This document shows, one piece after another, positions 1 to 12,042 of a stretch of DNA of 64,000 nt. The position numbers and the translations under genes are program-made. The notes beneath the pieces are model-generated. The model did not search any database. It saw only the letters and a program-made list of their open reading frames with translations, and was not told the DNA's origin. Origin of the DNA: Candolleomyces eurysporus (lineage: Eukaryota; Basidiomycota; Agaricomycetes; Agaricales; Psathyrellaceae); contig JANBPK010001215.1 in NCBI GenBank assembly GCA_027579435.1, positions 20,722 through 84,721 of the forward strand, given 5' to 3'. Positions within the stretch are counted from its first letter, which is position 1; every line of letters begins with the position of its first letter.

Positions 1-3000
1 AAGGCAAATCAAGCAAGTCCCGAAGCCATGCCTGGCCCCTGAACTTAATTGGCATTGATTCCATACAACCCGCGGCGGCCAAAATCGACACGCTTTTTCT
101 TTTTGCGAGAAGCAAGGTGCGGAACTCTGGTCCTCCAATAATTGGGTGCTCATCGCGATCCTCGTCTCCATCGGCCAAACCACTTTCACAAGTGTGAACG
201 CCTTCACTTTCATCGTCGTCGTTACCCTGGCAATGTTCGTCCGCACTTACTTTCTTGAAGGCAGCGCTAAAGTCGTCCCGTGCGTCATAGCATTCGTATC
301 GTACGTTGAAGTTTGCCATTAACTGCGCCTGTCGCTCTGTGAATGCATGATGTCTGAAAGCGCTATCCCATGTGCTTTCTGAAGCCTTTAGATCCAATCC
401 CGTCCTCCAAGGGGCGAAGAGCGTCAGCATGGTCATACAGTATTCCTCACGGTCGCCCTTGTCTTTCCGGGGCAGGCTAGGTCCCAAAAAGTTGGGTACC
501 ACATAGCTCCGTCGATCTGGGTCACATGCGACGACGTGAGTGTCTGACATTGGGTGATCCGGTAGGTATGGAAAGAAAGGCAGGTATTGGGGAGGGTTCC
601 GACTGCTAGCATCGTTGTGCCTAAGGGAGCACTGAATCCACTCATATAGATTTATATTTTCGTGCTCCAGAGGTCGGAAGCGATAATCATCAGTACTAGC
701 CTTGCTGATGAAATTGCTGCCACTGCGGCCCATGCGAACCGTTTCGTCGCCGGACTTGTTTGTTAATCCCTCAGCGTCGTCATGGCCATTGCCTGTAAAC
801 ACATCAACGCCGATGGGTGCTCGAGAACAATCCTCAGTGTCTCGAGATTGCGCATTGTTAGTCAAGTTTTGCCATTGCTTGTGCACGTAATTGACAAAGT
901 TTTTCCAGTAAAAAGGTTGAAATTTGTGGCTTGTGTAGTAGTCCGGATTTTGCAAGAGATACAACGCTGCCATCGGAGCTCCAATCTCCATTTTTGCGCT
1001 GAGAGAGTTCACAACTTTCAATATCAATTTGCGAGCACCATTAAGATTCTGATTCTCGCCATCGAGGACATCGCTGTTGTTCGAGAATACATTATACATT
1101 GCAGAAAAAACCTGGTGAGTTTTCAATGATCCTTTCGTGATGTAGTCTGTCACGTAGCCCGCTGTAGAATTGACGGCTGTGCCGGAAGCTAGACAAGTAG
1201 TATCTGTGTTGCACCGGAAAGCATACGAAACGACAGGCGTTACATTGTTGATCATCGGTTCGTGCTTCTTCAAGCTGATGTGCGCTGTTTTACTATCGAT
1301 TTCCGTGGTTTGAAAAAGGGGGCGAGGAAAACGTGCTGTACAAACACCATGCTTGTTAACACAACCTTTCCCTAACTGGTGTTGCCGAGGAGCAGGTGTT
1401 TTATTGGTTGTTGTCTTTGACGCTTCATGAGGCCCGTTATCCTTGCGTCCGAAGCACTTGTGAACATTGGAGCGAAAGACGATATCGTCGAAAGTGGCTT
1501 TGAATTGTTCATACCACATTTCCAAGTTAATACAGTGTTCGCAGTCGCAGTCGTCGTTTCTATCGCAGTAAGTTGGAGGAGGACCTTCAGGCAAAGTAAG
1601 AGTTGGGTCAATGTAATCTTCAGGGAAATCAGCCATTTCGAAATCGTCATCCACCTCGAACAGAGTATGAATACCTTTATCCTTCTTACGATCCACCTTG
1701 GGAACCCTTGCTTTCACTTCGTCCATTGTCCCTGTCTGGAATTCTCCGACTTGACAGCTTTCCAAGTAAGCGACAAGTTGCTGCTGGAACAGTGAATCTC
1801 CGCTCAGAATCCTGTCGCGCATCGCCTGAGGAGATGGTGCGCCCTCAATCCACAGTAAGAAGTGAAGATGCAAGGTCATTCTCCCTTGTTGTTCCACTGT
1901 TCCAAAATATGCCGATGGTTTTCCAAATACTCCTCGACCTGATCCATCGTTCTCCCAACCACAGATATGCTTTATGAATAGTTCCACCATATAGTGGAAA
2001 AACCGTGCGCATGCTACTGGGTTGCGGGTCACTAACAGTTCCCTAACGGATGCAGACTTAATCTCAGGCTTGAATTTGATGTCTGTCCCTGAGAGGTAAA
2101 TGCAAAGTGGATGCTTGTTATCGCACGGTGAAAAGGTGACGAACCACTGTGGTGTGTTAGTAAATGCAATCAGCGACCACAGCTCATTCCTCTGTTGTTT
2201 TTTTTGAAGTCATGGATCCCTTTACATGGCCTCCAACATATTCAATTTGATCCAGTAGAGAGAAGCAAGCTTGCTCTGCGGGAGTCTGTGGGACGACTCT
2301 AGTTCCTGCTTTCATGCGTTCTGCAATTGAGGCTAGGACAGCTGGATTAATGGTACGTATGCTGTCAGCTATACGTAGGAAATTCTTCCGTTTGATCATC
2401 ATAAAGCTACCAGACGTGCTTTGTTTAACGGACTGGTGGTTAAAAGCAACAATAACAAATGTCGCGTCCATCTGGAAGCGTTTGTCGTGGTAGTGCATCA
2501 TCCATTGGAGGTGTTTTTCCTTTGATATCATCATGGCATGGACCTCTTGGCCTAAACCGCCATGTCCGTAAGGAAACAGGTGTGGAAACATTTGTGGGTA
2601 CAGAGACGCGTTCTGGTATATTGACTGCGGCGTTGGGTCATGACCGACTGCCAAAAACCCGCCCCCATTCTTCAAGTGTTGCAACGCTGCGGTTTTCCTC
2701 TGTATGGTTGTCATTGAAGCAAAACGTTCTGCAGTGAGTCCGTGAACGGAGAATGAGCAGGGCCCCTCAACTGTTCCTATCTCAAGACTATTGTCAAATA
2801 CACTCATTGCACCTTCGGGGACATTCCCTTGTTCAGGTGTAGTCTGGACATATACTACATCCACTGGTACGTCGTGCAAAGGGTACGAATGCAGTGTTGC
2901 ATAATCAATGTTGAGGTCTTCATAATTCCGGTGATTCAACTTCAACCATTCAAGAGCGTTCTTGACATTCTCTCGTCTTACAATGACAGGTGTGCGTTTG

Positions 3001-4571
3001 AGATCATCATCGGAGGGGGGGGAAACCCCTGTGAAGAATACACCTAGCACGTCATCAAGTTCCTCTCTACCAATCGGCAGCTTTTCATATATCTTCATCG
3101 AAGGATGTTCAAATGCAATAACATTAGCAACCATTTTGGCATGGCCATTGGAAACCCGGACGACGGAACGATTGAACCTCACCCGCGAGATCAAAGTCTG
3201 CTCAGCCAGAGTTAGGTCCTTCAAACATGCGGGTGTTTCGCCAAGCCATAAGTGGTTCGCTAGGGCCATCTTAGGACGGTGACCCTTGGTGACGCTTTCG
3301 CGGCAGTCACGACATACTGTGTTCACGTCTGGTAGGATAACGGGCCCCTGGACATCAGTTATAGCAGAGTCTGTGTTTGATCTTTCGAGGCGAGAAACAC
3401 CTCGTTCAACTAGCATTTCCAGGTGTTCATTCAGGTCATGCAATGGAGTCAACTCTGCTGTACGTGCTATTTGGCCACACACAGCACACGGCCCCTCTTC
3501 AATGACAGCAGGACTCAAATCAGCACAAAATTTACGCATAACACCAGCGATATCTCGCTTGTTGGTAGGGGCCGGAGGATATTGTCCAGGGCGAATGGTC
3601 TGGAATTCGGGCCAAATGTAAGGCACATGATCGCCGTCTGAAAAGGTTTTACTGGTTGCCGACACCCTCTTCGGGGGTGCGTGAGGCAAAATGTCAAACG
3701 CGACAGAGGGGCATTCGGAGGTGCAAGTGTGTTTCCGCAACAGATTTTGACTGCTTGGTTTTGAAGTCCTGTCTGGAATCTTCACATGGTGTATGAAACC
3801 TAACGCCTGGAGCCCTTTGATAGTCAATGAATCCCACAGGAACTCCAAAGGAGGATTGTATACGCTGATAACACCGGCAGGGCCCCATCGGGAGCATGAC
3901 ACCTGATTGGCATTCTCGGGGGGGTTGATTCGAACTTTTACCAGTGCGAACGTTTTGAATGCTTTTGACACACTAACAGTAACAAAGCGCTGCATGTGTT
4001 CATAGATGAAAGGTTTGCATGCGTCCAAGAACTCCTGGCTGTCGATTGCAACCAGGTTCTTGAATCTTTTTACGGTAGCGGTCTTCTCGATCAAAACCAC
4101 AAACTGTTCGCAGCGCGGCGTGCAAATGTGGGGGTGTAGCAAGCTCAGCAATGCAGGACGGACGTGGATAGCGGTGGTGTTGATACCATGCATCTTACAG
4201 AAGTCACGTAGCTCATTCACATCTAGCTTTGGTATAACTGAGGACAACTGCATGACACAGGGGATACTGACCGGATGCATTTGACAGGCGGCCGCAAGCC
4301 TGTCGTGCGTTGTTATCGAGGTAAGTTCATATTCAATGCCAACAAGGGCCAAAGGCCCCCCTCCCACGGCCGTTGCAGCCTGGAGCTCAACCCGGTTGAA
4401 CGTCCGTTCAAGCCTTCTCGTAGACCCCCCTCCCTTTAGGGGTTCGGGTCGATGATTTATTTCGTGACTTTCGATATCTTTAGTAACTTTAGTTGCCACA
4501 TTGGCAGTCGGAGTGGATTGGTGGGATTCCAATCCCTGAGGCAAGTTGTTTGTGGGCATGGTCAGATCCAT
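1..4571 (-). mobile_element. Helitron (rolling-circle DNA transposon), left part cut by window edge
   Basis: A minus-strand Helitron whose Rep-helicase gene enters from the right and runs off position 1. The HUH motif (LHLHF) is at about 1862-1870 and the paired tyrosines (YVTDY) at 1142-1156. The 5' terminus (expected TC) must lie to the right of 4571. The next gene on the same strand ends at 4724, so the terminus is either in that 150-base gap or beyond the neighbour, which would then be cargo. The 3' hairpin/CTRR end and the helicase are outside the window. I could not identify either terminus by eye. Confidence 0.85.
1..4571 (-). CDS. Helitron Rep-helicase, N-terminal part, one-base frame break at 2198-2205
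   Basis: Rolling-circle transposase. I start it at the ATG at 4571 (a second ATG is at 4559); the open frame extends further upstream but without ATG. About the first 795 residues contain Cys pairs (CAVC, CRDC) in a DUF6570-like region and then the Helitron-like N-terminal domain. The frame ends at a TGA at 2184-2186. Reading seven instead of eight T (plus strand 2198-2205) continues without any stop to position 2, adding about 730 residues: the family-conserved stretch NELWSLI..PQWFVTFSP..NKHPL, the HUH motif LHLHF (metal binding), a Cys cluster CDCEHC, and the YVTDYITK nicking motif with both tyrosines. The helicase domain is off the left edge. The open continuation argues that the break is a base-call error or very recent. 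Family assignment is firm; the start is uncertain because an upstream exon is possible. Confidence 0.85.
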
Positions 4572-4723
4572 GGTAAGAATGCAAGAGGATGACAAGGCGA
4601 AGCAAGCAAAACGCGGTGAGCGGAGTTTTAACAAATGACATAAGCTTGGTATGCGTAACGCGGCGTAGTACAGGACGATGAAAAAGACATTCTAATGTCC
4701 ATGCTCGCAGGAAGCCCACCATC

Positions 4724-5331
4724 CTAATTGACGTATTCCGGTATGTCACCCGGCTGAGGAACTATCGCAGAGAAATCCCCACACCACCCTTTGAAAGAGG
4801 ACTCCTTGCTATTGTTGCCGTATCTGTCAATGCGCCTATGTAATCTGCCCTTCCGCGCAACAGCCTGTGCATATTCGTCCTGAGTCTGGTCAAAATACAA
4901 ATCCGGGTAATAATCAACCCAGGTTGTTCTTGCTCGAATCTTGGTCAAGTTCACTGGTTGTATGATTCAGTGTCGAATATCACAACTAGAGAGAGGAACT
5001 TACTGAAAAATCCGCAACGGAAGGGTGCCTGGTTGCACCGTACAACAATGTCTCCATCTTCGTTGGTCGTGAATTTTGCCAAACCTTCACGTCCGTCAAT
5101 CACGCATGCGCACCTCCAAACAAGGTTTCGAGCTCGGAGCCAGAATTGCACCTCGTATGGCTTTAGTTTCTTTCCGGGGAGAACAGCTGGCCTACTGCCG
5201 ATTTCATATACAATGAATAAGACAATGGTTCAATACTCACCATGCAACACGACAGGCGCTATTTTGGTGCCAGAGGTAGAGAGAACGTGCCTGGCTTTGA
5301 CGTTTGAACAGGTGTTCAACCAATTGTTCAT
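4724..5331 (-). CDS. Orphan fungal protein, 167 aa, three exons
   Basis: Exons 5331-5241, 5186-5004 and 4953-4724 join in phase to 168 codons including stop. Introns are 54 and 50 nt with GTGAGT and GTAAGT donors and CAG acceptors. The product starts MNNWLNTC and ends PGDIPEYVN. It contains LPGKKLKPYEVQFWLRAR and a run of charged and aromatic residues, with no sign of a signal peptide or membrane span. I recognise no domain. It ends 153 bases upstream of the Helitron start on the same strand, so it may be an ordinary gene beside the insertion or a gene carried by it. Confidence that this is a real gene comes from the clean phase through two introns, not from a family match. Confidence 0.65.
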
Positions 5332-5898
5332 GGCAGTACATCCTCATTTGTAAAGGATAGAGCGAGAGCAACTGCATGAACGCCGGTTTGTGTCTGACAG
5401 AGAAGAAAAGCAAGAATAGGGAAATAAAAGGTGGGGCCGGATTCAAGTCGATCGTCGGTGCACAAATGTAGATGACTCAAAAAATTAAAAGGGTTAGATA
5501 TGAAAGCGATTGCCGGTTTTCTTTAAACGGAAAGACATTCGTCCACGATGTTGGGCACCGAATTACTTAAACGATGGTGCATGAAGGTTGACCAAGATTA
5601 TTAACGCGGTGCAGATATACGCTCACCTGAGTTCCAAGGTTGGTCCATCATTCATTTCCAACCGCGACTCCTATTCTAAGAGCCCACCCACAAAGGATCG
5701 AGTGATTACTACGAAGGACATATAGATCGAACGAGTATGGCGTATGAGTATTGCATACTCAGAAAAGGTTTCACGATAGTCACGGAGGGAAAAGATATGT
5801 ATTCGAGAGTATCGTGTAAAACGTACAAAACACATTCAAAACCTCCAAAAGTGGAATTGTACAAGCGATGGACGGAATAAGTCCGGCACTCTATTCAT
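5332..5898. other. Gene-free stretch
   Basis: Intergenic between two minus-strand genes; moderately AT-rich. No supported ORF, RNA or repeat was seen. Confidence 0.5.
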
Positions 5899-8800
5899 CT
5901 ACATTTCGGGAGTGCCTACAATAATAGCCCACTGAATGTTGCACGACAAGGACCAACTTCCTCCCTTTGCCCGATAAGCTGCGAGGGTATACCCAACGAC
6001 AACAAACGAGCCATACGGAATTTCCTCCTCCCAACGGGGTAGGTTACCCATGTTTGGAAGATCGTGTAAGAAGTTGAAGCTAGAGTTACGAGCGTCATAA
6101 ACGGGTACTACGAGGAGCGTCAGCAGGTGCCAAGGAAAGAACATCAGCGGATGCAAAGAACTCACCAGAGCTATCCGTGGGCAGCGCGAACGTGTCCGCT
6201 GTCACCCGGTTCGGGGTGTGATTGGAGTGGGTGCTAGGGCTACGCGTGTTTTTGAACATAACGTTCGATTTTCTTTCTGAAAGAAGTCGTTAGAACCAAT
6301 ACTGTATAGACGCAGTGCACCGAAACTGAGAACACGTACTGCCTTCGTCTTTCGAGTCAAAGCGTGGACGGGTTGAAAATTGCAAAGAATCCTTTGCGAG
6401 TTGGGCAGACATTGCGTCATGACCGAATGCCATACACGTCCACCCGACAAAGCGCTCCCACTCTTGACTATGCATAATGCCCCGGATAAACTTTTGGGTC
6501 AAGCCCGTTGTGCTTGGGGTCAACAGCTGCGACTGCTCAAGGAACACGGGGGAAACAGCGATCAAGGGTTGACCGTCGCGGTAAAGGTGGAATCGGCCGC
6601 CCGGAACTTCTCGAACCTCTGTATTCATGGGCGACGATCGACTGGGGTTTGTGAGGAGTCCGTCGTCGACGAAGGACAATGCACTGTATGCAGACCTTTC
6701 GAACAAAATGAGAATGAGAAGGCAGTGGAAGAGAAGCGAATATCTCACAGTCCATTCATATTTGGACATTGATCTCCCCAGGCAGAGAAGAATACCTGTC
6801 CCGGTCCGGGCGTGTCAGTCCATGGAATCAGTATGCCACGCCTGGAGGCAAGTAACAGTATAAGTCTCAGCCACCGAGCAATGGAAATTATACATACCTA
6901 AGAGGTGGCAGATTGTCGTAATCACCCGCCAAGACTGGATCTTGTAAGGTCACATCTGACACAGCGCAGTGATCCGGCAAGGAAGTGCAGCGGCGCGTGG
7001 TATTGGGGTGCACAGCCGAGGGTGATGCTGTAGGCGCCGGAGGGGAACTGTTTTGTGTAGGAGAAGAACAGGAGATCAAGCTCGCCATAGTCAACGATCC
7101 AGCTGATGATGGTGTGATCGGAAGCCGCCCAGTGTTGGCTGGTGACGGAGTTTGAGGAACACCGTTCGGCAAGGCAACCGATTGCGCGACAACAGAGGGG
7201 TGAGTAGTCCCAGAAGATGACGCATGGTGGCTTGATTCACCTATGCGACCACTGCTGAGCTGAGAACGACGACTTGCTTCGATAGCATTACTACAATTAT
7301 TACGCAGTGAGTTTGTGCTACCACTGAGTAACTGAAAACTGAGCACTCACAGAAGATCGCTTCGCTCGTTCTCCGTCATGCTCTCATAACCATCTCCATC
7401 AAGGGGAAATAGATCTTCGGGCAGGAGATTATGTTCATCGTCGGAAAGCACGCGTGCCTTAGCTTTTCCCTTATTTTTGTGACGCTTTGGAGCTGGCTCC
7501 GCACCAAGAAGAGAGTCCTGCGTCGCCTGGCGGCGAAGCTTCAACTTCTGTCTGCGTGCCTTAATCTTTTTGAACAGATTGGCCAGCCAGGGGTCATCCT
7601 CGGTGCTAGGGACAGGAAAATGTTATGACTTTAACGTCTTTCAGAACACGAGTGCTTACTCAAAGCCAGAGGCATCACTCCCCATGATATCGGGAGTGGA
7701 TCGACGGTTGAGAGAAGAGGCGGGCACAGCGACAGCGTCATTCATTGGAGCTCCGTTGGTGCTGGAGAGCGCGAGGGTATTAGTAACCATCGAAGTTCGC
7801 TCGTCTTTGGTAATCGGAGAGTCATCGCTGAGCAAAGATCATCAGACGACGACAATTGTTAGTATATGAATGCACTCACATGAAAGGATCATTCAGGTCG
7901 TACTGGTCCTGATTCATGTTCTGCATGTCTTCATCATCTTCAGAAACTGACTTCGAGTCGTCATCCACCGCTTCCAAATCCAGGAAAATATGGTCCCGGA
8001 CAGGGGAAGGGACATCCGGAGGCGAACCCANGGGGGGAGGGATCATTCGCGTTGTCCCTGTTTCCTTCTGCTGGACTGGTGCGGTGCTCGACGCGAATTC
8101 GAGGTTTTTTAGGCCTAGGATGCAAATTAGGCACGTCAATCGGCATTAATTGAAAAGAAAAGCGTACGGAGGTGAAAATTCTGTGGATTGAGTAGCATCA
8201 TGCGAAACTGTTTCAGACCTAGAGTTGGACCGCAGACGCTTGACCGTTTGCGAAACTGGAATCACGACAGAGGTTCGTTGCGCTGAAACCCGAGAAGAGC
8301 GGGTGTTTGTAGAAACGACCTTTGATGGGAGTGGTTGAAAACGGCCAGCGTTGGGACGCACAACATCAGCGGATGCGCTGGAGGCCTGGGCCGAGGGCTT
8401 TACATGGCGAGAGGCGTCCGTAACATTCGCGGCAGACTGTAAGCTTGTCGCAGGGGGCGATGACAAGCGGGCCACATTATGACCCACACCGACGGGGGGA
8501 CCTGCACCCGGTGGGTTTACTTTGGAAGATCGGAGTCTGGAAAGACTTCAATAGAAGTTTACAGACAGAAACCACGAGCAATTCACCTTGCGGATTTGCG
8601 GGTGACTGGCGGAGAAGGTTCTCGCCCAAAGTCCGAGGCATCCACCCGGGAGCGTCGCCAGGATGCTCGGTATACACTATCCCCAGGATCCAGAGGGCGA
8701 TTTCTGGAGCAGGGTCAGAATGTGTCATGAATATGTTAGAGATATACGTACGCAAGCTCCTCAGGAGAGTCGTCCGATATTTCGATAGGGGGCACCTGTG

Positions 8801-9357
8801 GAGGCGTACGGGCTGTTGAAATTTTTTTTCTTCGCTTGTCCCTTTTTTCTGTATGCACAATCAATTGATGTTAAGTGTTATCAAGTTCGAATCTGTACCG
8901 ACCTCGGTTTAGTGGAGCTGTTCGAGACAACAAGGCACGCGTCTTTCTCGGAAGGCACTGCAATCACAGAAGATTCCACCGTGGCAACACCTTGACCGTT
9001 GAATGTGTGGGCGGAATCGTTGTTAGACGTACGAGGGTGGTCCACAAGGGCGTGACGGAACGCCGGAGGGTGAGGAAGACCAGGTGGTGGTCCATTGGAC
9101 ACAGCCNGGGGGGTCGGTGGAAGGACTGCCACCTACGCCAAAGGATGGAGATGGGCCACCACTGTCAGTAGAAGTGGTGGCAGATCTGCGTTGTACACCG
9201 TGAGACCTTAACCACAGACGTAAATTGGGGAGGGGACATACTGGGTATAATCCGATGTTCCTAAGGCGTCTTGACGCTCTCGTTGCTTGAGCTTCAACAA
9301 CAGTTCCTTCATGGAAGTCGTATTGCTGGCAGTATGGGACTTGGTAGGCAAAGACAT
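5899..9357 (-). CDS. Large orphan protein: disordered N-terminus plus conserved C-terminal region, 13 exons
   Basis: Exons: 9357-9242, 9185-8903, 8848-8752, 8703-8587, 8536-8168, 8114-7880, 7827-7660, 7605-7351, 7290-6898, 6841-6749, 6683-6340, 6276-6166, 6107-5899, giving about 925 residues. The first two thirds are Ser/Pro/Thr-rich and disordered, with acidic patches (IEISDDSPEELA, KSVSEDDEDMQN) and a basic stretch (KKIKARRQKLKLRR) that could bind nucleic acid or act as a nuclear signal. The C-terminal 230 residues are ordered: GGRFHLYRDGQPLIAVSP, ERFVGWTCMAFGHDAMSA, then PVYDARNSS and IPYGSFVVVGYTLAAY. I know this C-terminal layout as a recurrent agaricomycete protein without a named function. 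Phase agrees at every junction except at three homopolymers (N at 9107, N at 8031, six T at 8843-8848). In each case dropping one base restores the frame. Exon joins by eye; function unknown. Confidence 0.7.
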
Positions 9358-10710
9358 TGTCAGAGCGGGATAGAAGATAAAGGCGAGGAGCAAAATTTGG
9401 CAGGGCGATATGAGTCGGTTTGAAAAAACAGACAAAGTCGACAGAACTTACCAGTAGGCTTTATATACGCTTGCGAGGCCAAGAAGGCCGACCGAGAGTG
9501 CCGATGGAACAGGGGGGAGCGAGCATCGTGTGATTGACGAAGACCACCCCGAATGAATGAACCGGACTGATGGATTAAAAATGAGGGTAGAAAATGCATC
9601 ATATAAGCGACAAACATTCAACCCGGGGAGGCATAATATCAACACGGTAAAGCCTCTGCGGGACACAGCAGCCGGGTGTTGGCCACCGGCCCCCGCACTG
9701 AATTACTGATAAGCGACCATGAACGATCAAGTGGATTCCACGGCAGCATTCGATAATAAAGGTTTACTTGAGAGTCCTTTGACCGTAGAAGATGTATAGA
9801 AGCAAGATGCGACGTGGCAACGATAGGCGTCTAGAAACGCGAACAGGCGACTGGCGGGGAAGGGAGCGGGCTTTGAATGGTTTGATTGGGACAGCACTGA
9901 GGCTTGAGGACACCACGTAAAAAAAAAACAATCGACTGTAGGACTGGCCGATGAATTAATTCAGCAAACAACGATGCTTGGCAGTAGACGGCACAATTCC
10001 GTACGCACGAGAAACAGGGATACGGTCACCCCCTAATTCTTGAGTGTATTGGAGGCGCGGTGGAGCCCGAAGATCACCTTTCCAGCCTCACAGCCGACGC
10101 ACATTCGAGGCTCACCACCGATATCTTTGCCCGATGATACAGAGTAAAAATAGACAAAAATGAAATTCAACATGCACCACAGGCTCCAACGATCACAGGC
10201 CCACGATATTGGTCAATCCGAGCCTCCTAAAGTGGGCCGGCATGACAGTTATTTCAATTCCGATTAGTACGCAGATACTTAGGACCATTGAGGCCCCGGA
10301 GCCGATCCTCTCTTTAAAATTTATAACAATAGCGGGTGAAAGAGAGACCGAAAAAAGGGGGATTTGTAGGCACCAAGATAACGGTCAGTGGCCCCCGTAA
10401 TTTGAAAGCGGATCAGAGGATGCTATCTCTCGCTGGTTGACAGAGCAAGGGCAGACCAGAGTGGGCAATGGAGTGTTGGCAGCAGTGATAACGACAGGAG
10501 AAGCTGCAACCGATGAAAAAACATGTGACATGGAAAAATTTATTAGTTGTCACCGGCCAGTGCGTGCGGATTCACCGAAAAAAAATAATAGGGTACGGGG
10601 ATCGCGAGGGCTCGACTGCTCACACCGATCGACTTACTGAATTCAGAGGGATTTCCCCTCGTTTCTTATAGAGGGCAACAGGCGACTTGTCCCACACGAC
10701 TTCCACTATC
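9358..10710. other. Divergent intergenic region
   Basis: Lies between the 5' ends of a minus-strand and a plus-strand gene, so it should hold both promoters. Small ORFs here have no splice or codon support. No repeat was recognised. Confidence 0.5.
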
Positions 10711-11874
10711 ATGAACGCATTTTACAATCACGATGATGCCAGTAAGTTGAAACAACATGGAAATGTTTATTAAATGACGAATATATTCCTGTAGGAAGCA
10801 TGGTCAACGCGTTTCTAGCGAAATGCTACCAAGACGGAGGGAATTCGACGTTCTTCCCCTTACTTTCAGTCAGTGATTAGCTCCATATTGGCGGTTTAGT
10901 CTGACCGAGAAGTAGGCGGACGACGTTATAGTCGACTGGTTTTCAAACCCGGACTGCTGGCGATTGATGAGTTCCGGAAACGAAGATGCTGAAGAGATCC
11001 AAGTCAGGATTCCCGGTATTATGTGCCGCAGCATGTTACCACCTTTCACCCGGAAAGTGTAAGCATCAGACTGGTATTGATATTGAACGAGGCTCCTGAC
11101 GAATTTTCAGTTCCCCGAAGGACAAGTCGACGATCCGTAATCTGCGCCAGTTCGTCAAGCTCACCGGTCTTGGCGCATTGGTGTACGGAGAGATGGAGAA
11201 GAAGATTAAAGAAGTTGAGAATATATTTCGCAAGGCTATCGGCGGACGACCAGTCATATCCATGGCTTTCCACGAGTACGAAGGGCACTATGCATTAGAC
11301 GCCCATTGCCGTTACTTTACAGACCGCAGAGTGGCACCGATGATGAAGCATGAAGGGTTTTCTAAAGGAGTAGATCCTGATCACCGATTGGAGGTTGCCC
11401 GAGGGGAAGATTTCGTCCACGGCATCGAGAACGTAGTTCAATATCTGAGGCTTGCGACAGAAGAAGGCGGAGTAGCAAGGTCAGTCCTATGTTTACCCAT
11501 TTTTAAGCTATATTTACGACACAGACCCAGGTACGAAGAAGTTCCTCCGTCCACGTTCAAGAACGGGGATGTAGTTGAAGCCAGAGTTGCATTCATATGC
11601 TACCCTTTGTTCGAAGGAGGGTGCAAAATTGTGCCAACGTTGCGGTCCTTAATCTTGCTTTCTGACGAGGCTCGAGTCGTAAGTCGAACAATTTTCATCT
11701 GAAAACATATCTCAATGTAGGATGAACACCAGGCGGCGGCAAAACGAATGCAAGACATGCAAGATCGCGACAAAATTACAGACGGGGCGCGTCACCCAAT
11801 GCCCGTGGTAGAACGTGCAAGAAAGGGGAAGACTCTTNAAACGAAAGTTCATTGACACGAATCGGGGTGAGTGA
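10711..11874 (+). CDS. Orphan charged protein, about 300 aa, six exons
   Basis: Exons 10711-10741, 10795-10868, 10916-11058, 11111-11479, 11531-11678 and 11721 to the stop; all phases agree. It starts MNAFYNHDDARSMVNAFL. A charged helical segment (GEMEKKIKEVENIFRKAI) lies mid-protein, followed by MAFHEYEGHYALDAHCRYF. The tail is strongly basic. There is no signal peptide or membrane span and I recognise no domain. The N at 11838 decides the end: counted as a base, the stop is at 11853-11855 (299 aa); dropped, the frame continues ..KTLKRKFIDTNRGE to a stop at 11872-11874. The second looks more natural and fits the general overcall pattern in this window. Confidence 0.7.
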
Positions 11875-12042
11875 CGCGGAGGCGAAAAGACGTTTGCGCG
11901 GATATCAGGCGTAATTGCTGGGAAACAGGGGGAGGAGTGCAGAAAGACTGTAGGAATTGTATAGATTCGCATTAAATAAAATTACCGCTGGCGACGAGAA
12001 GGGAAAAACATGTGAAATTCAACAACCAGTAATGTTCGTATA

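Noticed and set aside
6290..6769. Separate membrane or secreted protein starting at the ATG at 6769
   Set aside because: The hydrophobic start disappears when the intron 6748-6684 is recognised; the phase then joins the upstream exons of the 13-exon gene.
8477..8860. Separate 127-codon minus-strand protein
   Set aside because: It reads across two introns in a shadow frame; the spliced reading of the same DNA fits the neighbouring exons in phase.
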